The notes beneath the pieces were generated by a model. It was not told where the DNA came from. It did not search any database and worked only from the letters and a program-made list of their open reading frames with translations. Position numbers and translations under genes: made by a program. This document shows, one piece after another, positions 63,776 through 64,000 of a stretch of DNA of 64,000 bases. Source of the DNA: Dicyema japonicum (taxonomy: Eukaryota; Dicyemida; Rhombozoa; Dicyemidae); contig RDEW01000071.1 in NCBI GenBank assembly GCA_011109175.1, positions 130,426 through 194,425 on the forward strand, written 5' to 3'. Position 1 is the stretch's first letter. Every line of letters starts with the position of its first letter.

Positions 63776-64000
63776 AGAAGCCGGGTAGGTTCGGGCTTAA
63801 GTAGCTTAGACTACGGGTTCGAATTTCGCTGCTGTTCACCTGGTGGAAGGTTCTACGCATCTACGATGCAGAAAGGGTTTGACGAGTGACGCCGTAATCA
63901 GTGGATACTCACTGCGGAATTGGATTGTCTAGAAAGGTCACTCACACAAGAAAAAGAAAAAAAGAAGTGATCATTCCTTGGTTCTACGATTAGTTAAATT
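63776..64000 (+). mobile_element. SINE-A copy, A-box-deleted form, cut by window end
   Basis: Starts GCCGGGTAGGTTCGGGCTTA, then GACTACGGGTTCGAATTTCG (B box), CACCTGGTGGAAGGTTCTAC, GACGAGTGACGCCGTAATCA and GGTTCTACGATTAGTTAAAT at the window end. As at 25.1 kb, the segment carrying the A box is missing. Its 3' tail lies outside the window. Confidence 0.85.

Noticed and set aside
1-64000. Bacterial features, CRISPR array or rRNA genes
   Set aside because: No regularly spaced short repeats, no operon-like gene packing, no Shine-Dalgarno pattern and no rRNA core motifs were seen.

Overview
The window is eukaryotic, AT-rich, gene-sparse DNA packed with degraded transposable elements. Between the repeats lie compact, intron-containing animal genes. 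Every gene I could reconstruct uses extremely short GT-AG introns (mostly 22-28 nt), found by matching reading frames to known protein families. Metazoan-specific genes (SMAD, Mediator subunit 22, SCAMP, TEX261, TRABD-like) combined with ~25-nt introns point to a dicyemid mesozoan or a similarly reduced, probably parasitic, lophotrochozoan. This is inference; no species marker was seen.

Host genes recognised: TRABD-like TraB-family protein (7010-7912, +); IRS-type PTB-domain adaptor resembling FRS2/DOK (9678-10438, -); MED22 (19655-20076, +); acylglycerol kinase AGK (21467-22860, -); SMAD with MH1 and MH2 (32507-33818, +); SCAMP (40510-41547, -) divergently paired over 75 bp with TEX261/SVP26 (41623-42241, +); TMX3-like thioredoxin-fold protein without a CxxC (53003-53840, -). 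Several short spliced or single-exon candidates stay unnamed (14.5, 30.1-30.4, 36.0, 37.3-37.7, 42.4-42.6, 54.1-54.9 kb). SCAMP and AGK, and once each SMAD and MED22, show frame changes mostly inside mononucleotide runs, which suggests uncorrected long-read errors more than decay; AGK also has one in-frame stop.

Mobile DNA by class: (1) RTE-like LINEs with an APE-type endonuclease (1.4-4.4 kb -, 61.1-63.7 kb +, and 3' fragments at 16.4, 18.9, 38.6, 44.3, 48.0, 50.8 kb). (2) Jockey/R1-like LINE pieces (17.7-18.9, 20.8-21.2, 36.1-37.2, 43.0-43.4, 47.3-47.5, 49.6-50.4, 58.1-59.6 kb). (3) Non-LTR elements with PHD finger, reverse transcriptase and restriction-like endonuclease (0.4-1.1, 11.6, 23.6, 31.5, 34.9-35.9, 55.0-58.0, 59.9-60.6 kb). 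(4) A nearly complete R4/R2-type element (25.5-28.5 kb). (5) DNA transposon remnants: hAT/ZBED, CGGBP1-like hAT, Merlin-like and Tc1/mariner-like. (6) Two SINE families: SINE-A is tRNA-derived and shares its 3' tail with the RTE-like LINE; SINE-B ends in a stem-loop tail that also ends several Jockey-like LINEs. Target-site duplications were found for one copy of each family.

Other landmarks are a ~143-bp tandem repeat (10.7-11.25 kb), a degenerate telomere-like CCCTAA tract (12.78-13.0 kb), and an unusual abundance of the palindrome CACGTG. No rRNA, intact tRNA, CRISPR or bacterial signal was seen.
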